A stretch of DNA of 64,000 nt from Anaerosporobacter mobilis DSM 15930 (GCF_900142955.1 NZ_FRCP01000015.1:62001-126000), one strand, 5' to 3'. Numbered from the stretch's first letter, positions 53,192 to 62,660 are shown. Notes: generated by a model from the sequence alone, not told the origin. Numbers and translations are program-made.

Positions 53192-54592
53192 ATGATTAAA
53201 GATAATCAGAAAACATTTAATAGGTTTCATGGAATTTTGGACTTAATTGCGTTGTTCATCGCTTACACATTGAGTTACGTAACACGTTTTATTATCTTTA
53301 AGCCAGACAAGGGGTTCTTGCCATGGTCAACCATGCTACATTACTCCATATACCTTCTCCCTGCATATTCTATAATTTATTATTATTGTAATCTATATGC
53401 ACCAAAGAGAAGTAAAGGACATAAGACAGAATTTTTCAACATTATTAAGGCTAATATTGTAGGTACAATATACTTCATCCTACTCCTATACATCTTCAAA
53501 AAAGATATCAATGTTTCCCGTTCATTCCTTACTATTTTCTTTATGATGAATGTAGCCATTACGTATCTTTATAGAAGAATTCTGATTAAAATACTTCATT
53601 CAATCAGATCACATGGTTTCAATTTGAAACACATATTAATAGTAGGTTACAGTCGTACTGCGGAAGGATACATCGATCGTATTCGTGCCAATCCTCAATG
53701 GGGTTATCATGTTCTTGGTATCCTTGATGATACCAAACAAGAAGGTGATATGTACAAGAATATTAAGATTCTAGGTGGTACGCACAAATTAACCGAATTG
53801 CTAGAAAAGAATACAATTGATGAGATTGCTATTACGTTAAGCATTAGTGAATACTCTAAGTTAGAAGATTTAGTAGCCGCTTGTGAGAAATCAGGTGTAC
53901 ACACTTTGTTTATTCCAGATTATAATAACATTATACCTACAAAACCGTATATTGAAGATTTGAGTGGTTTACCAATAATCAATATCCGTCGTGTTCCACT
54001 TAGCAATACATTCAATAAGACAATTAAGCGATGTATCGATATAATCGGAGCGTTAGTTGCTATAATTATCTTCTCCATTCCAATGCTGATTGTAACGATT
54101 GCAATTAAGACAACATCAAAAGGACCATTAATTTACTCACAAGTGCGAATTGGTCTTCATAACAAGGAATTCAAGATGTTCAAATTCCGTTCTATGGAGA
54201 TTCAATCAGAATCTGCTGAGAAGAAGGCATGGACAACCTTAAACGATCCGCGTGTTACTCCTATTGGAAAATTTATACGTAAAACGAGTATCGATGAATT
54301 ACCTCAGTTATTCAATGTATTAAGAGGAGAGATGAGTTTGATCGGACCTCGTCCTGAAAGACCTTATTTCGTTGAAAAATTCAAGGAAGAGATTCCTCGT
54401 TATATGATTAAACATCAAGTTCGTCCAGGCCTAACTGGTTGGGCTCAAGTAAATGGTTATCGTGGTGATACTTCTATTAGAAAACGTATTGATCACGATC
54501 TATACTATATTGAAAATTGGACCCTTGGCCTTGACATAAAAATATTATTCCTGACATTCTTTAAGGGATTTATCAACAAAAATGCATACTAA
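53192..54592 (+). CDS. Undecaprenyl-phosphate sugar phosphotransferase (initiating transferase, WcaJ/CpsE type)
   Basis: 466 residues: four or five N-terminal helices, a Rossmann-like middle domain (about 145-250, HILIVGYSRTAEGYIDRI) and the C-terminal polyprenyl-phosphate hexose-1-phosphate transferase (PF02397) from about 270: KRCIDIIGALVAIIIF, FKMFKFRSM, DELPQLFNVLRGEMSLIG with PRPER and RPGLTGWAQVNGYRG. It loads the first sugar phosphate onto the lipid carrier for a capsule, exopolysaccharide or wall glycan. GAGGTGA precedes the ATG. It faces the LCP gene downstream, which can attach the finished polymer. Confidence 0.95.
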   Translation: MIKDNQKTFNRFHGILDLIALFIAYTLSYVTRFIIFKPDKGFLPWSTMLHYSIYLLPAYSIIYYYCNLYAPKRSKGHKTEFFNIIKANIVGTIYFILLLYIFKKDINVSRSFLTIFFMMNVAITYLYRRILIKILHSIRSHGFNLKHILIVGYSRTAEGYIDRIRANPQWGYHVLGILDDTKQEGDMYKNIKILGGTHKLTELLEKNTIDEIAITLSISEYSKLEDLVAACEKSGVHTLFIPDYNNIIPTKPYIEDLSGLPIINIRRVPLSNTFNKTIKRCIDIIGALVAIIIFSIPMLIVTIAIKTTSKGPLIYSQVRIGLHNKEFKMFKFRSMEIQSESAEKKAWTTLNDPRVTPIGKFIRKTSIDELPQLFNVLRGEMSLIGPRPERPYFVEKFKEEIPRYMIKHQVRPGLTGWAQVNGYRGDTSIRKRIDHDLYYIENWTLGLDIKILFLTFFKGFINKNAY

Positions 54593-54694
54593 TATGCGAA
54601 TGTAACGATATCATCGGCATTCGTCAACATAATAAGTCGGGATACTTCAAGTTATACTTGAGTTGTATCTCGACTTTGTACCTAGGAGGCGCTT

Positions 54695-55750
54695 ATGCGA
54701 GACAATCAAGGAAACTATGAAAACCAGAGAGAGCTAGTGAAAAAAGTGAAGAAGAAAAAGAAAAAACGACTACGTAAACTTATCATTATCGAACTAATTG
54801 TAATTCTAGTTTTAATACCAGTTGTATACCTATACTTCCAACTCGGTCGTATCCCAAGGCAAGAGCTTAACCTTGATAACATTCAGTTTAATAATATTAA
54901 TTTAAAAGAATTAGATGGTTATCGTAATATTGCTGTATTCGGTGTCGATTCTAGAGCAAATGATTTGAAAAAGAACACCCGAAGCGACTCCATCATGATT
55001 GTAAGTATCAACAAAAAAACAAAGGATGTTAAAGTAAGTTCCATATATCGAGATACCTATGTATACATTGAAGGCCACGGCTATACCAAAATAAATCATG
55101 CCTATGCTTACGGCGGACCTGAGTTAGCGATTAACACTATTAATAAGAATTTTGACTTAAATGTTACCGATTTCGTTACAGTAAATTTCAGTGCTGTTAC
55201 CAATGTCGTTGATTTACTTGGCGGTATTACCCTTGATATTCAAGAAGATGAACTAAAACACGTAAACAACTATACACGTGACGTTGCTAAAATCAATGGT
55301 ACTGACTATAAATATCTTAAAAAAGCTGGTAAACAAACCGTAGATGGTACACAAGCAACAGCCTACTGTCGTGTACGTTACACGGCTGGTGGAGATTTTA
55401 CTCGTGCCGAAAGACAACGTACGGTTATGGATCAGATTTTCAAAAAAGCTAAGAAAGCTAACCCTTTCACACTTGCTAAAGTTGCTAACAAGATGATTCC
55501 ACAGGTCTATACAAGTTTATCAAACACAGAGATGCTAAGCTTAGGAAAGGATATCTTCTCTTATGATATTAAAGACCAAACAGGTTTTCCATTCGATAAG
55601 ACTGCTAAGAAAATCGGTGGGGTATCTTATGTATTAGCTGATACACTATCATCTAATGTTTCAAAACTCCACGAGTTCCTATTTGATCAAAAAGATTATG
55701 AACCGTCTAAAACAGTGAAAGGATACAGTTCTGAGATAGCTGGTAGATAG
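54695..55750 (+). CDS. LytR-CpsA-Psr (LCP) family wall-polymer ligase
   Basis: 351 residues. A basic cytoplasmic N-tail (KKVKKKKKKRLRKL), one transmembrane helix (about 29-50) and an extracellular LCP domain (about 75-300) with GVDSRANDLKKNTRSDSIM, the SSIYRDTYVYI Arg-Asp pair and KINHAYAYGGPE. These residues bind the polyprenyl pyrophosphate of a glycan and ligate it to peptidoglycan. AGGAGGCGCTT precedes the ATG. The sugar transferase 100 bases upstream and the teichoic locus 300 bases downstream give it plausible substrates. Confidence 0.94.
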   Translation: MRDNQGNYENQRELVKKVKKKKKKRLRKLIIIELIVILVLIPVVYLYFQLGRIPRQELNLDNIQFNNINLKELDGYRNIAVFGVDSRANDLKKNTRSDSIMIVSINKKTKDVKVSSIYRDTYVYIEGHGYTKINHAYAYGGPELAINTINKNFDLNVTDFVTVNFSAVTNVVDLLGGITLDIQEDELKHVNNYTRDVAKINGTDYKYLKKAGKQTVDGTQATAYCRVRYTAGGDFTRAERQRTVMDQIFKKAKKANPFTLAKVANKMIPQVYTSLSNTEMLSLGKDIFSYDIKDQTGFPFDKTAKKIGGVSYVLADTLSSNVSKLHEFLFDQKDYEPSKTVKGYSSEIAGR

Positions 55751-55789
55751 CAGTAAGCTTTAGACATCAAACTCCTTTACCATTAAATA

Positions 55790-55828
55790 AAACTCCGTGA
55801 ATGTGCTAAATCTTCATTCACGGAGTTT
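55790..55828. terminator. Bidirectional terminator between LCP and GH25 genes
   Basis: AAACTCCGTGAATG / CATTCACGGAGTTT, perfect 14-bp stem with an 11-base loop between convergent genes. Confidence 0.93.
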
Positions 55829-55850
55829 CTCTTTGCATAGCCCTATGAAT

Positions 55851-56588
55851 CTAGTGAAATTCCTTCCACTGCTCTTTATCTCCATAGAAAACATTTAGAT
55901 CGATATACGCTTCTTCCCCCTGATAGCCTTTTAACCTACCACGATTGGTATATTGCCAGAAAGTCCATTCTCTTTCAATCTTTGGCTTGGTTATTACATT
56001 CCTAATCCACAAAGGATACGAATCAAAATACCCCTTTAGATAAGCATTCCACATTTCCTCTGTGGCGTAAATGATTGGTGTAAGATTATAATACTCCTGA
56101 ATGGAATCCAGATAAATCTGCAACTCTTCTCGTAACTTATCAGCATTGGGTGGATTCTTTTTCTTATTTCCATAATATTCAACATCAACTACAGGTGGTA
56201 GCATCGACTCATCTACCTCCACATTCTTAATGAAATTCTTCGCCTGTTCTTCTCCTGGACTATCGAAACTAAAGAAATGATAAGCACCTACTAATAACTC
56301 TGTCATCTTTGCCTGTTCCAAGTTATATAGGAACCTATCATCTACATGGCTGCTGCCTTCTGTTGCTTTGATATAAGCAAATTGAATTCTTTCTGATGAG
56401 AGTACCTCCCAATCGATCTCACCTTGATAATGGGAAACATCAACTCCACGGATTGGATACTTATTTTTTGATGGATTATTTAATAGTATATATCCATTAT
56501 AAACCGCATACAAGCATGCTCCACCAAGTATAACAGCGATAACAAAGCACAATATAATTATCCTTCCTCTTTTTCTTAATTTCTTCAT
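55851..56588 (-). CDS. GH25 lysozyme-type peptidoglycan hydrolase, membrane-anchored
   Basis: 245 residues. An N-terminal helix (about 7-30) anchors or exports it; the rest is a GH25 barrel with the catalytic pattern GVDVSHYQGEIDW (Asp), YIKATEGSSHVD, GAYHFFSFDSPGEEQAKNF and VVDVEYYGN (Asp/Glu). It cuts the MurNAc-GlcNAc bond. Last gene in the leftward teichoic-type series, after a stem-loop near 56616-56654, so it may be expressed separately. It could open wall during polymer insertion. Confidence 0.93.
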   Translation of the reverse strand: MKKLRKRGRIIILCFVIAVILGGACLYAVYNGYILLNNPSKNKYPIRGVDVSHYQGEIDWEVLSSERIQFAYIKATEGSSHVDDRFLYNLEQAKMTELLVGAYHFFSFDSPGEEQAKNFIKNVEVDESMLPPVVDVEYYGNKKKNPPNADKLREELQIYLDSIQEYYNLTPIIYATEEMWNAYLKGYFDSYPLWIRNVITKPKIEREWTFWQYTNRGRLKGYQGEEAYIDLNVFYGDKEQWKEFH

Positions 56589-56615
56589 ATATTCCCCCCT
56601 TATATATCAATCAAG

Positions 56616-56654
56616 TATGCCGGTGACAGATATGATATACCCACCACCGGCATG
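56616..56654 (-). terminator. Stem-loop between TagF-type and GH25 genes
   Basis: TATGCCGGTG / CACCGGCATG (56616-56625, 56645-56654), nine pairs with a 19-base loop, 12 bases past the transferase stop. Only a weak T-tail follows on the minus strand, so termination may be partial. Confidence 0.6.
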
Positions 56655-56666
56655 TACCTTTGTACT

Positions 56667-57857
56667 CTATTTATCATTCGAACTTATTAATTCGATAACA
56701 CGTTCAGTAGACTTCCCATCAAAATATTGATAATGTCTATCTCTAAACCATTCAATTCGTTCTAGGTCATATTTTTCTTCATATATATTCAACTTAATTG
56801 CTTCAATTAATTCATCTGTTGTTTTAGCTACCATGCCTGGAACAAATGCTTCATATGGCTCGTAAAAGCCTCTTCCCTTACTCTCAAAGGCTTCTAAATC
56901 ATATGCGTAAAAGACCATTGGTTTCTCTCTTAAACAATACTCATATATAATTGAAGAATAATCTGTTATAAGAGCATCTGCAACTAGTAATAAGGTATTC
57001 GTATCAGGATAAGAGGACAGATTGTAAATCCTACCTTTATACCTTTCTTGTTGCTCCTTTGTCCATGCATATTGCCTAGCTACAAACGGGTGAAGTTTAA
57101 TGATACATACTAGATCATCTGGTAGCTGGTTAATGAATGCATCCAAATCAAGCTCCATCTTCGGTTTCGCAACTTCTTCATCACGAAATGTTGGAGCATA
57201 TAATACAATTTTCTTATCTTTTAATTCTGGATACTGTTGATAGAATACTTTCTTATCATTATGTTGCTTCTTACTATCAAACAAGATATCTGTCCTTGGT
57301 AAACCAGCTGCATAAACCTTATCTAACTCTACACCAAAGGCACCCGCATATTGTTCCCTAATCCCCTCTGCATTCACAATTAGATGGGTAATTGTACGAT
57401 TTGCACGATACTCTAATTTCTTCAGATTTCCCTCATTTGCATCTTGACCGAATTTCTTAATCGTTCCTGTTCCATGCCACAATTGCACTACCTTTGTCTT
57501 AGAAGAAAAATGCAGATATGACATTGGTAAGAAGATGTTATCTAAAAATATATAGCCAGCTGTTGCCATATGAAATGGTTTCACTAAGAAGAATTCAAGA
57601 AAACGGTTAACTTTCCCTGCATTCTTAACTTCGGCAGTATCTTCTTTCTTAATATAATAGAACTTATAATTTGGATTTTGCTTCTTCATTTCTTGAATAA
57701 TCATACCAACATTGCTATCCATACTACTATCATGGGTCATAATGCAGAATACTTTATGTTTATTAACTCTAGTAAAGATACGATCAATATAGAAGAAAAA
57801 TGCAAAAAGCATATATCCTATCTTTTTTGCGAATTGTTTCATGAATCTATTCTCCAT
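56667..57857 (-). CDS. CDP-glycerol glycerophosphotransferase (TagB/TagF type)
   Basis: 396 residues, PF04464 only, without the GT2 module. Seen: a hydrophobic N-terminal region (MLFAFFFYIDRIF), QLWHGTGTIKK with the first catalytic His, APTFRDEEVAKP, IIKLHPFVARQ with the second His and LITDYSSIIYEYCL for CDP-glycerol. It differs from its two large paralogues in having LHPF where they have THYY/THYF, closer to TagB-type primases, so it may add the first glycerol-phosphate or elongate. The start overlaps the preceding transferase by 11 bases. Confidence 0.9.
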   Translation of the reverse strand: MENRFMKQFAKKIGYMLFAFFFYIDRIFTRVNKHKVFCIMTHDSSMDSNVGMIIQEMKKQNPNYKFYYIKKEDTAEVKNAGKVNRFLEFFLVKPFHMATAGYIFLDNIFLPMSYLHFSSKTKVVQLWHGTGTIKKFGQDANEGNLKKLEYRANRTITHLIVNAEGIREQYAGAFGVELDKVYAAGLPRTDILFDSKKQHNDKKVFYQQYPELKDKKIVLYAPTFRDEEVAKPKMELDLDAFINQLPDDLVCIIKLHPFVARQYAWTKEQQERYKGRIYNLSSYPDTNTLLLVADALITDYSSIIYEYCLREKPMVFYAYDLEAFESKGRGFYEPYEAFVPGMVAKTTDELIEAIKLNIYEEKYDLERIEWFRDRHYQYFDGKSTERVIELISSNDK

Positions 57858-59049
57858 TCCTACTTATATGAGATTTAATGATGTCTACAACCTTTTCTGA
57901 AGCATGTCCATCGTCTAAATGATTGTATTTTTCATGAAATCTTGTGTATTTTGCTCTGTAATCGTTAGCGTCGTAATGTAGAATATCATCTATTAAGTCC
58001 TCCGTCTTAAGAGAAATTGGACCTGGTACATCAGAAACAAAATCAAAATAAAAGCCCCTAAGGATATCCTTATATTTCTCTAAATCATACGCATAGAAGA
58101 ACATTGGACGATTTAACAAACTATAATCAAACATAACCGAAGAATAATCTGTGATGAGCATATCTGATACAAGATAAAGATTGGCTATATCATAACTCTT
58201 ATCGTAATCATAGATAAATCCCTTATAATCAGCCCAATCAATGGAATCCTGAATAAGATAATGATACTTTACAATACATACATATTCCTCTCTTAACCTC
58301 TCCATAAACATATGGAACGCTAAGCTTGGATTGAATTTGTAACTTCCTTGACAATAGAATTCATCATCTCTCCAGGTAGGAGCATATAAGATTACCTTCT
58401 TATCAAGAGGTAATCCAAGTTCCATTTTAAGCTCCTTAATTGTCTCCTCATTGTTACCAGTGAATAGAATATCATTTCTTGGATATCCCACCTCCACCAT
58501 CGTCTTATAGAAAGCAAATGCCCTACGAAAGATTGCTGTAGAATAAGAATTCTGTGATAGTAGATAATCCCAAGTTTGAGCGTTATCATAAAAATCCTTC
58601 TTATACTCGTCTGTATCCTTTCCTTCTGCCATGGTTACTTCTTTCATATCAAGGGCTAACTTCTTAAGAGGTGTTCCATGCCACGTCTGGATATACGTAA
58701 CTCCCTTTCTTTTCACTAAGAACTTGGGTTGTCTGCAATCAAAGACCCAGATCTTAGCTACAGCCATATAATAAAGATACTTAAAACGTCCATACTTTGC
58801 AATCTTAGCTTTTCCAGGTATCTTCGTATTCTCATTCTCAAAAAACCATACAATATGATAGATTTGGTCTAGCCCCTGTTCAACCATATTCTCGTAGATT
58901 GCCTTTGGGTTCCCCGAATAATTTCTACCCAAATTACTGCCAAACACAATGGTCTTTTTCTGTAATGGCAATATCTTATTCAAAATTCTATATATTAGCA
59001 CGATGCACTTCTTAACAATGCTTCGTACTAATTGCAATACTTTCCTCAT
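57847..59049 (-). CDS. CDP-glycerol glycerophosphotransferase (TagF type)
   Basis: 400 residues, single PF04464 domain with TWHGTPLKKLALD, PTWRDDEFYCQGSYKFN, VKYHYLIQDSIDW and LITDYSSVMFDYSLLNRPMF. It is most similar in pattern to the C-terminal halves of the two bifunctional proteins of this window, and like them has FDFV-DVPGP before its end. Predicted polymerase or primase of a glycerol-phosphate chain. Downstream, 11-base overlap with the next transferase; upstream a 478-base gap with two repeat structures separates it from the rest of the locus. Confidence 0.92.
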   Translation of the reverse strand: MRKVLQLVRSIVKKCIVLIYRILNKILPLQKKTIVFGSNLGRNYSGNPKAIYENMVEQGLDQIYHIVWFFENENTKIPGKAKIAKYGRFKYLYYMAVAKIWVFDCRQPKFLVKRKGVTYIQTWHGTPLKKLALDMKEVTMAEGKDTDEYKKDFYDNAQTWDYLLSQNSYSTAIFRRAFAFYKTMVEVGYPRNDILFTGNNEETIKELKMELGLPLDKKVILYAPTWRDDEFYCQGSYKFNPSLAFHMFMERLREEYVCIVKYHYLIQDSIDWADYKGFIYDYDKSYDIANLYLVSDMLITDYSSVMFDYSLLNRPMFFYAYDLEKYKDILRGFYFDFVSDVPGPISLKTEDLIDDILHYDANDYRAKYTRFHEKYNHLDDGHASEKVVDIIKSHISRNGE

Positions 59050-59078
59050 ATATACTCCTTATTAAAGAAACTTACCTA

Positions 59079-59261
59079 ACTGATAACGAGATATTCTAGT
59101 TAATAACGATACTATTCTAGTTCAAATCGAAACTGTTCTAGCTAATAACGGAACTCTTCTAGCTAATAGAGAATCTGTTCATATCATAACTGTTCTAGCT
59201 AATAGACAAACTGTTCTAGTTCAAATCGAAACCATTCTGGTTAATAACGAAACTCATCTAC
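59079..59261. repeat. Nine-unit 21-bp tandem repeat array
   Basis: Units starting at 59079, 59100, 59121, 59142, 59163, 59181, 59199, 59220 and 59241; seven are exactly 21 bases and two (59163, 59181) are 18. Consensus about YTAATAACGAAACTGTTCTAG; degenerate at several positions. In-frame stop codons in every phase exclude coding. It lies 30 bases upstream of the 57847-59049 start. Confidence 0.9.
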
Positions 59262-59270
59262 ACATTATAT

Positions 59271-59500
59271 CATACTTCTAGAATTGAGACTATGCTAAGA
59301 AACGATAGCAAAGAAACTATAGTACTTCTTAGTGTGTGCTTATAACAAAGGAAGACGAGGCATGGAGGCCGAGTCAGCCTTCACCACGACAGGATGTCGT
59401 GTTGAAGGCGTGTCCGTAACATTAGCAGACGTATCGCACACACTTAGAAGTAACTTAGTTCGTAGCGTGTTTTGTGCATAGTATCAAGTCTAGAAGTATG
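59271..59500. repeat. 230-bp nested inverted repeat with GC-rich core
   Basis: Outer arms of 25 bases (59271-59295, starting CATACTTCTAGA, and 59476-59500) match with two mismatches. Second pair ACTTCTTAGTGTGTGC (59324-59339) and GCACACACTTAGAAGT (59436-59451), one mismatch. Core GCCTTCACCACGAC-AGGAT-GTCGTGTTGAAGGC (59377-59409), one mismatch, much more GC-rich than the surroundings. No ORF. It begins 28 bases after the stop of the bifunctional transferase gene. Confidence 0.9.
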
Positions 59501-59527
59501 TTCAAAACAGTCTAGGGAGTTTCGCCC

Positions 59528-61744
59528 TTACCCACGAATCAGTTTCTCAACGACTCTTTCAGCTGCATGTCCATCATCGATTCCACAAAAACGATTATAG
59601 AATGTATTATACCGTTCCTTGTATGTTTCTTCAACATCATTAATATGTTCGATTGCCTGTATTAAATCTTCATTCGTCTGTAAGAGAGGACCAGGTACTT
59701 CTGTCTCCATATTAATATAGAATCCATGTAATTCTTCTCTATATTTCTCTAAATCATACGTAAAGAATAATATTGGTCTTTTAAGATTAGCATAATCAAA
59801 GAATACAGAGGAATAATCCGTAATGCAGATATCTGAAGCAAGGTATAATTCTGTTATATCTTGATAACGACTTCCGTTGTAAACGAACCCATCTCCACAT
59901 AAAGAATCCACTTGATCTACCACAAAGTAATGGGTACGCAGAAGAAGTACATACTCCTCACCTAATCTTTGTTTCATCTGTTCAATGTCAATAGCAAGTG
60001 AGAATTTATATTTCCCGTGAGAATAATATTCATCATCACGCCATGTAGGTGCATAGAGAATGACCTTCTTTCCCTGTGGTATTCCAAGCTTTTGTTTTAC
60101 AAACCCTGCAATCTCATCTGCATTGTCTGCGTATAATAAATCATTTCTTGGATAACCATACTCTACAATCTTTTCTTTATCAAATAGAAATGCATGCTCG
60201 AATACCTCAGTTGAGAAGCTATTATCTGATAGAAGATAATCCCACTTTCTAGATACTTTATAAAAATCTTCTTTGTGCGTTAAAGAAGCTGAATGTACAT
60301 CTTCCATATCAAAAACTAGTTTCTTAAGAGGAGTTCCATGCCAAGTTTCAATAAACACACTCTCTTTTCTCTTATTATACCAAATTGGTTGCCTACTATT
60401 AAACACAAGAAACTTGGACCTTGCAAGGTAATAAAGGTACTTGTACGTATTTGGTTTAATGATAACGGGATTCCCCGGTATAACTATCTTATGATCTCGC
60501 ATAACCCAAATAAATCTATACTCGCTTCCATAGTTTCTTAACATATACTCATAGATATATTTACAATTATCTGAATAGCTCTTTCCACCAAAACTCTCAA
60601 ACATAACCCAGTTACGCTTAATCGGTAATCTACGAAAGATGAATTTATCTAGTGCTCTCGCTCGTTGAATGGTATTCCCAAATAAGCCCTTCTTCTTTCG
60701 TTTCATAAACATCTTGTTCGCTATCTTAACTGCCTTTTCTTGTTTGTTGTTTCTAATTGCCATAAGGATTTGTTGTTGCTGTTTATTAAAGTTTATAAAC
60801 ACACGATTATTCATATCATGTAACGCTATGGAATATGCACCAAAGGTGGTTTCTGTTAATACAGGATCGTTCTTCCCATGATAGGACTTTTCATAGTTTT
60901 GTAGAAGAAATCTACAACAATATTCGTCTAAGAGATCTGTTAAATCCTCACTAGAAGCTCTTATATATCCTTTAGAAGCAACATAAGCGTCTAAGAATTG
61001 TTCCATACGGTTATTTGCTTTCACTTGCGATAAGGAGGGATATTGAATTGTATCATTATGGTATCTCTTCGCATAGGTTTTAGACCTACTACAAATCCAG
61101 GTATCATCACTTGTACTTCTTGCTAGTAAACCCGTTACGTACGATAGATCTGAGTAAAACTCGTTTGCTTCATCAAAGTGTAAGCCACTTTCTTCTAACC
61201 AAGATCGCTTGATTAGCATATTAAGTACACTTACCTCTTCCCTAAACAACTGCTCTGCTACATCACTCACATCATATCTCTTAACCATATCAGTAGCAAC
61301 ATCCTTAGAGTCCTTATACATTTCCTGTTTATCAGTTTTCAAAAAAGTATATCGCTTAAACCATGTTAGGCACATAGTACCATATACCACGGCTACTTCA
61401 CTAGATGATGCTACTTGTAGCATCTTACTTAAGCCATCATATATTAAATAATCATCGCTATCCATAAAATATACATATTCTTTACTAGCCTTACTTAGAC
61501 CGAGATTTCTCGCTGCTGCAACACCAGTTTTATCTAATAAAGTAAAATCCCTTATTGGTAATACTGTTTTATACCATTCTAGCAATTGCAAAATACTCTT
61601 TTCCTCATCAACATTGTTCAGACGATTCACATCACGAACAATAATCACTTCATACTCTTCAAGTCTTGCTTCTACTATACTATCCAAACAATCTCTTAAA
61701 AAATGTTCCCCTCTATGATATGGAATAATTATACTGACACCCAA
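59528..61744 (-). CDS. Bifunctional GT2 glycosyltransferase / CDP-glycerol glycerophosphotransferase
   Basis: 738 residues, same architecture as the protein at 2816-5107: GT2 module (VSIIIPYHRGEHFL, DSDD at 95-98) and TagF module (ETWHGTPLKKLVFD, APTWRDDEYYSHGKYKF, LLRTHYFVVD, ITDYSSVFFDYANLKRP). The two proteins share many consecutive identities in the TagF half, so one arose by duplication. It sits in the teichoic-type locus after TagD and the HAD phosphatase and should combine sugar addition with glycerol-phosphate transfer on the lipid-linked polymer. A hairpin precedes the gene (61771-61819). Confidence 0.92.
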   Translation of the reverse strand: MGVSIIIPYHRGEHFLRDCLDSIVEARLEEYEVIIVRDVNRLNNVDEEKSILQLLEWYKTVLPIRDFTLLDKTGVAAARNLGLSKASKEYVYFMDSDDYLIYDGLSKMLQVASSSEVAVVYGTMCLTWFKRYTFLKTDKQEMYKDSKDVATDMVKRYDVSDVAEQLFREEVSVLNMLIKRSWLEESGLHFDEANEFYSDLSYVTGLLARSTSDDTWICSRSKTYAKRYHNDTIQYPSLSQVKANNRMEQFLDAYVASKGYIRASSEDLTDLLDEYCCRFLLQNYEKSYHGKNDPVLTETTFGAYSIALHDMNNRVFINFNKQQQQILMAIRNNKQEKAVKIANKMFMKRKKKGLFGNTIQRARALDKFIFRRLPIKRNWVMFESFGGKSYSDNCKYIYEYMLRNYGSEYRFIWVMRDHKIVIPGNPVIIKPNTYKYLYYLARSKFLVFNSRQPIWYNKRKESVFIETWHGTPLKKLVFDMEDVHSASLTHKEDFYKVSRKWDYLLSDNSFSTEVFEHAFLFDKEKIVEYGYPRNDLLYADNADEIAGFVKQKLGIPQGKKVILYAPTWRDDEYYSHGKYKFSLAIDIEQMKQRLGEEYVLLLRTHYFVVDQVDSLCGDGFVYNGSRYQDITELYLASDICITDYSSVFFDYANLKRPILFFTYDLEKYREELHGFYINMETEVPGPLLQTNEDLIQAIEHINDVEETYKERYNTFYNRFCGIDDGHAAERVVEKLIRG

Positions 61745-61770
61745 TACTAATTCCTCCTATATACAAAACA

Positions 61771-61819
61771 AGGTGCCACACAAATAACTTCATTCTGAAA
61801 TGCTTTTGTGCGGCAACCT
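61771..61819 (-). terminator. Hairpin between the HAD phosphatase and GT2/TagF genes
   Basis: AGGTGCCACACAAA / TTTGTGCGGCAACCT (13 pairs with one bulge and one wobble) right after the HAD stop, followed on the minus strand by TTGTTTTG. Could end most transcripts or separate expression levels within the locus. Confidence 0.7.
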
Positions 61820-61822
61820 ATT

Positions 61823-62644
61823 CTAATCTCTTAATGCAATATATAAATCTTTAATGGAATCACAATAATATGTTGGTGGAAATGCTGTCGACTTAAGATC
61901 TTCATACTTTGCTTCTCCTGTAAATACAACTGCTGTATCCACACCAGCATTAATCCCACAAGCGATATCCGTATAGAGTCTATCCCCTATAACAATGGTT
62001 TCCTCTTTCGAATATCCACTTTCTTCACAGGCCATATCAACCATAAGATTATTTGGCTTTCCAAGATACACAGGCTCGCGTTTCACTGCCTCTTTAAGTA
62101 GGTTACAGATTGCACCACAATCCGGAATATATCCATATGACACAGGACATGATAAGTCTGGATTTGTAGCAAAGTAATCAATATTCGTTGTCTGTAGCAA
62201 CTCACATATGTTCTCAATCTTAGTATAGTTTAATTCACTATCAAAGCCTACGACTGCAGCTACAATACTACTCTTTAAAGAATCATTAGCTTCTTCCGTA
62301 ACCTTTAATCCATATTTACGTAACTCGTTAACAAACGATTTCGTTCCAAGTACGTACAATAATTGTTCATCATAACGTTGCTTTAGAAAGGTCGCTGTTG
62401 CAGTAGTGGAAGTCAAGAAACTACTATCGTCAACCGGTATTCCCATCTTCGTGAACTTAATAATATAATCCTCTATACTCTTTGTAGAATTATTGGTTAT
62501 GAACACATATTTACCACCAAGATTCCTTACTTCTGCAAGGAAATCTAAGGCTCCCTCGATAGGCGTTGCGTCAAATGAAACGGTACCATCTATATCGAGA
62601 AGAAATAACTTTTTGTTTTTAATGTCATTAGTAATCGCTTTCAT
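61823..62644 (-). CDS. HAD-IIA phosphatase (NagD-like)
   Basis: 273 residues. Motif I LLDIDGTVSFD with the nucleophile Asp and acid/base Asp, motif II VFITNNSTKS, a C2A cap domain, motif III YLGKPNNL with Lys and motif IV VIGDRLYTDIACG. HAD-IIA enzymes remove phosphate from small phosphosugars or glycerol-phosphates. Placed between tagD and a TagF gene, with 16 bases to tagD, it may tune the glycerol-3-phosphate pool or process a polymer intermediate; substrate is inferred from context only. Confidence 0.93.
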   Translation of the reverse strand: MKAITNDIKNKKLFLLDIDGTVSFDATPIEGALDFLAEVRNLGGKYVFITNNSTKSIEDYIIKFTKMGIPVDDSSFLTSTTATATFLKQRYDEQLLYVLGTKSFVNELRKYGLKVTEEANDSLKSSIVAAVVGFDSELNYTKIENICELLQTTNIDYFATNPDLSCPVSYGYIPDCGAICNLLKEAVKREPVYLGKPNNLMVDMACEESGYSKEETIVIGDRLYTDIACGINAGVDTAVVFTGEAKYEDLKSTAFPPTYYCDSIKDLYIALRD

Positions 62645-62660
62645 TGGCTATCCTTTAGTT

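Noticed and set aside
59079..59261. 21-bp repeats as a CRISPR array
   Set aside because: Units are directly adjacent with no unique spacers, and no cas genes are present.
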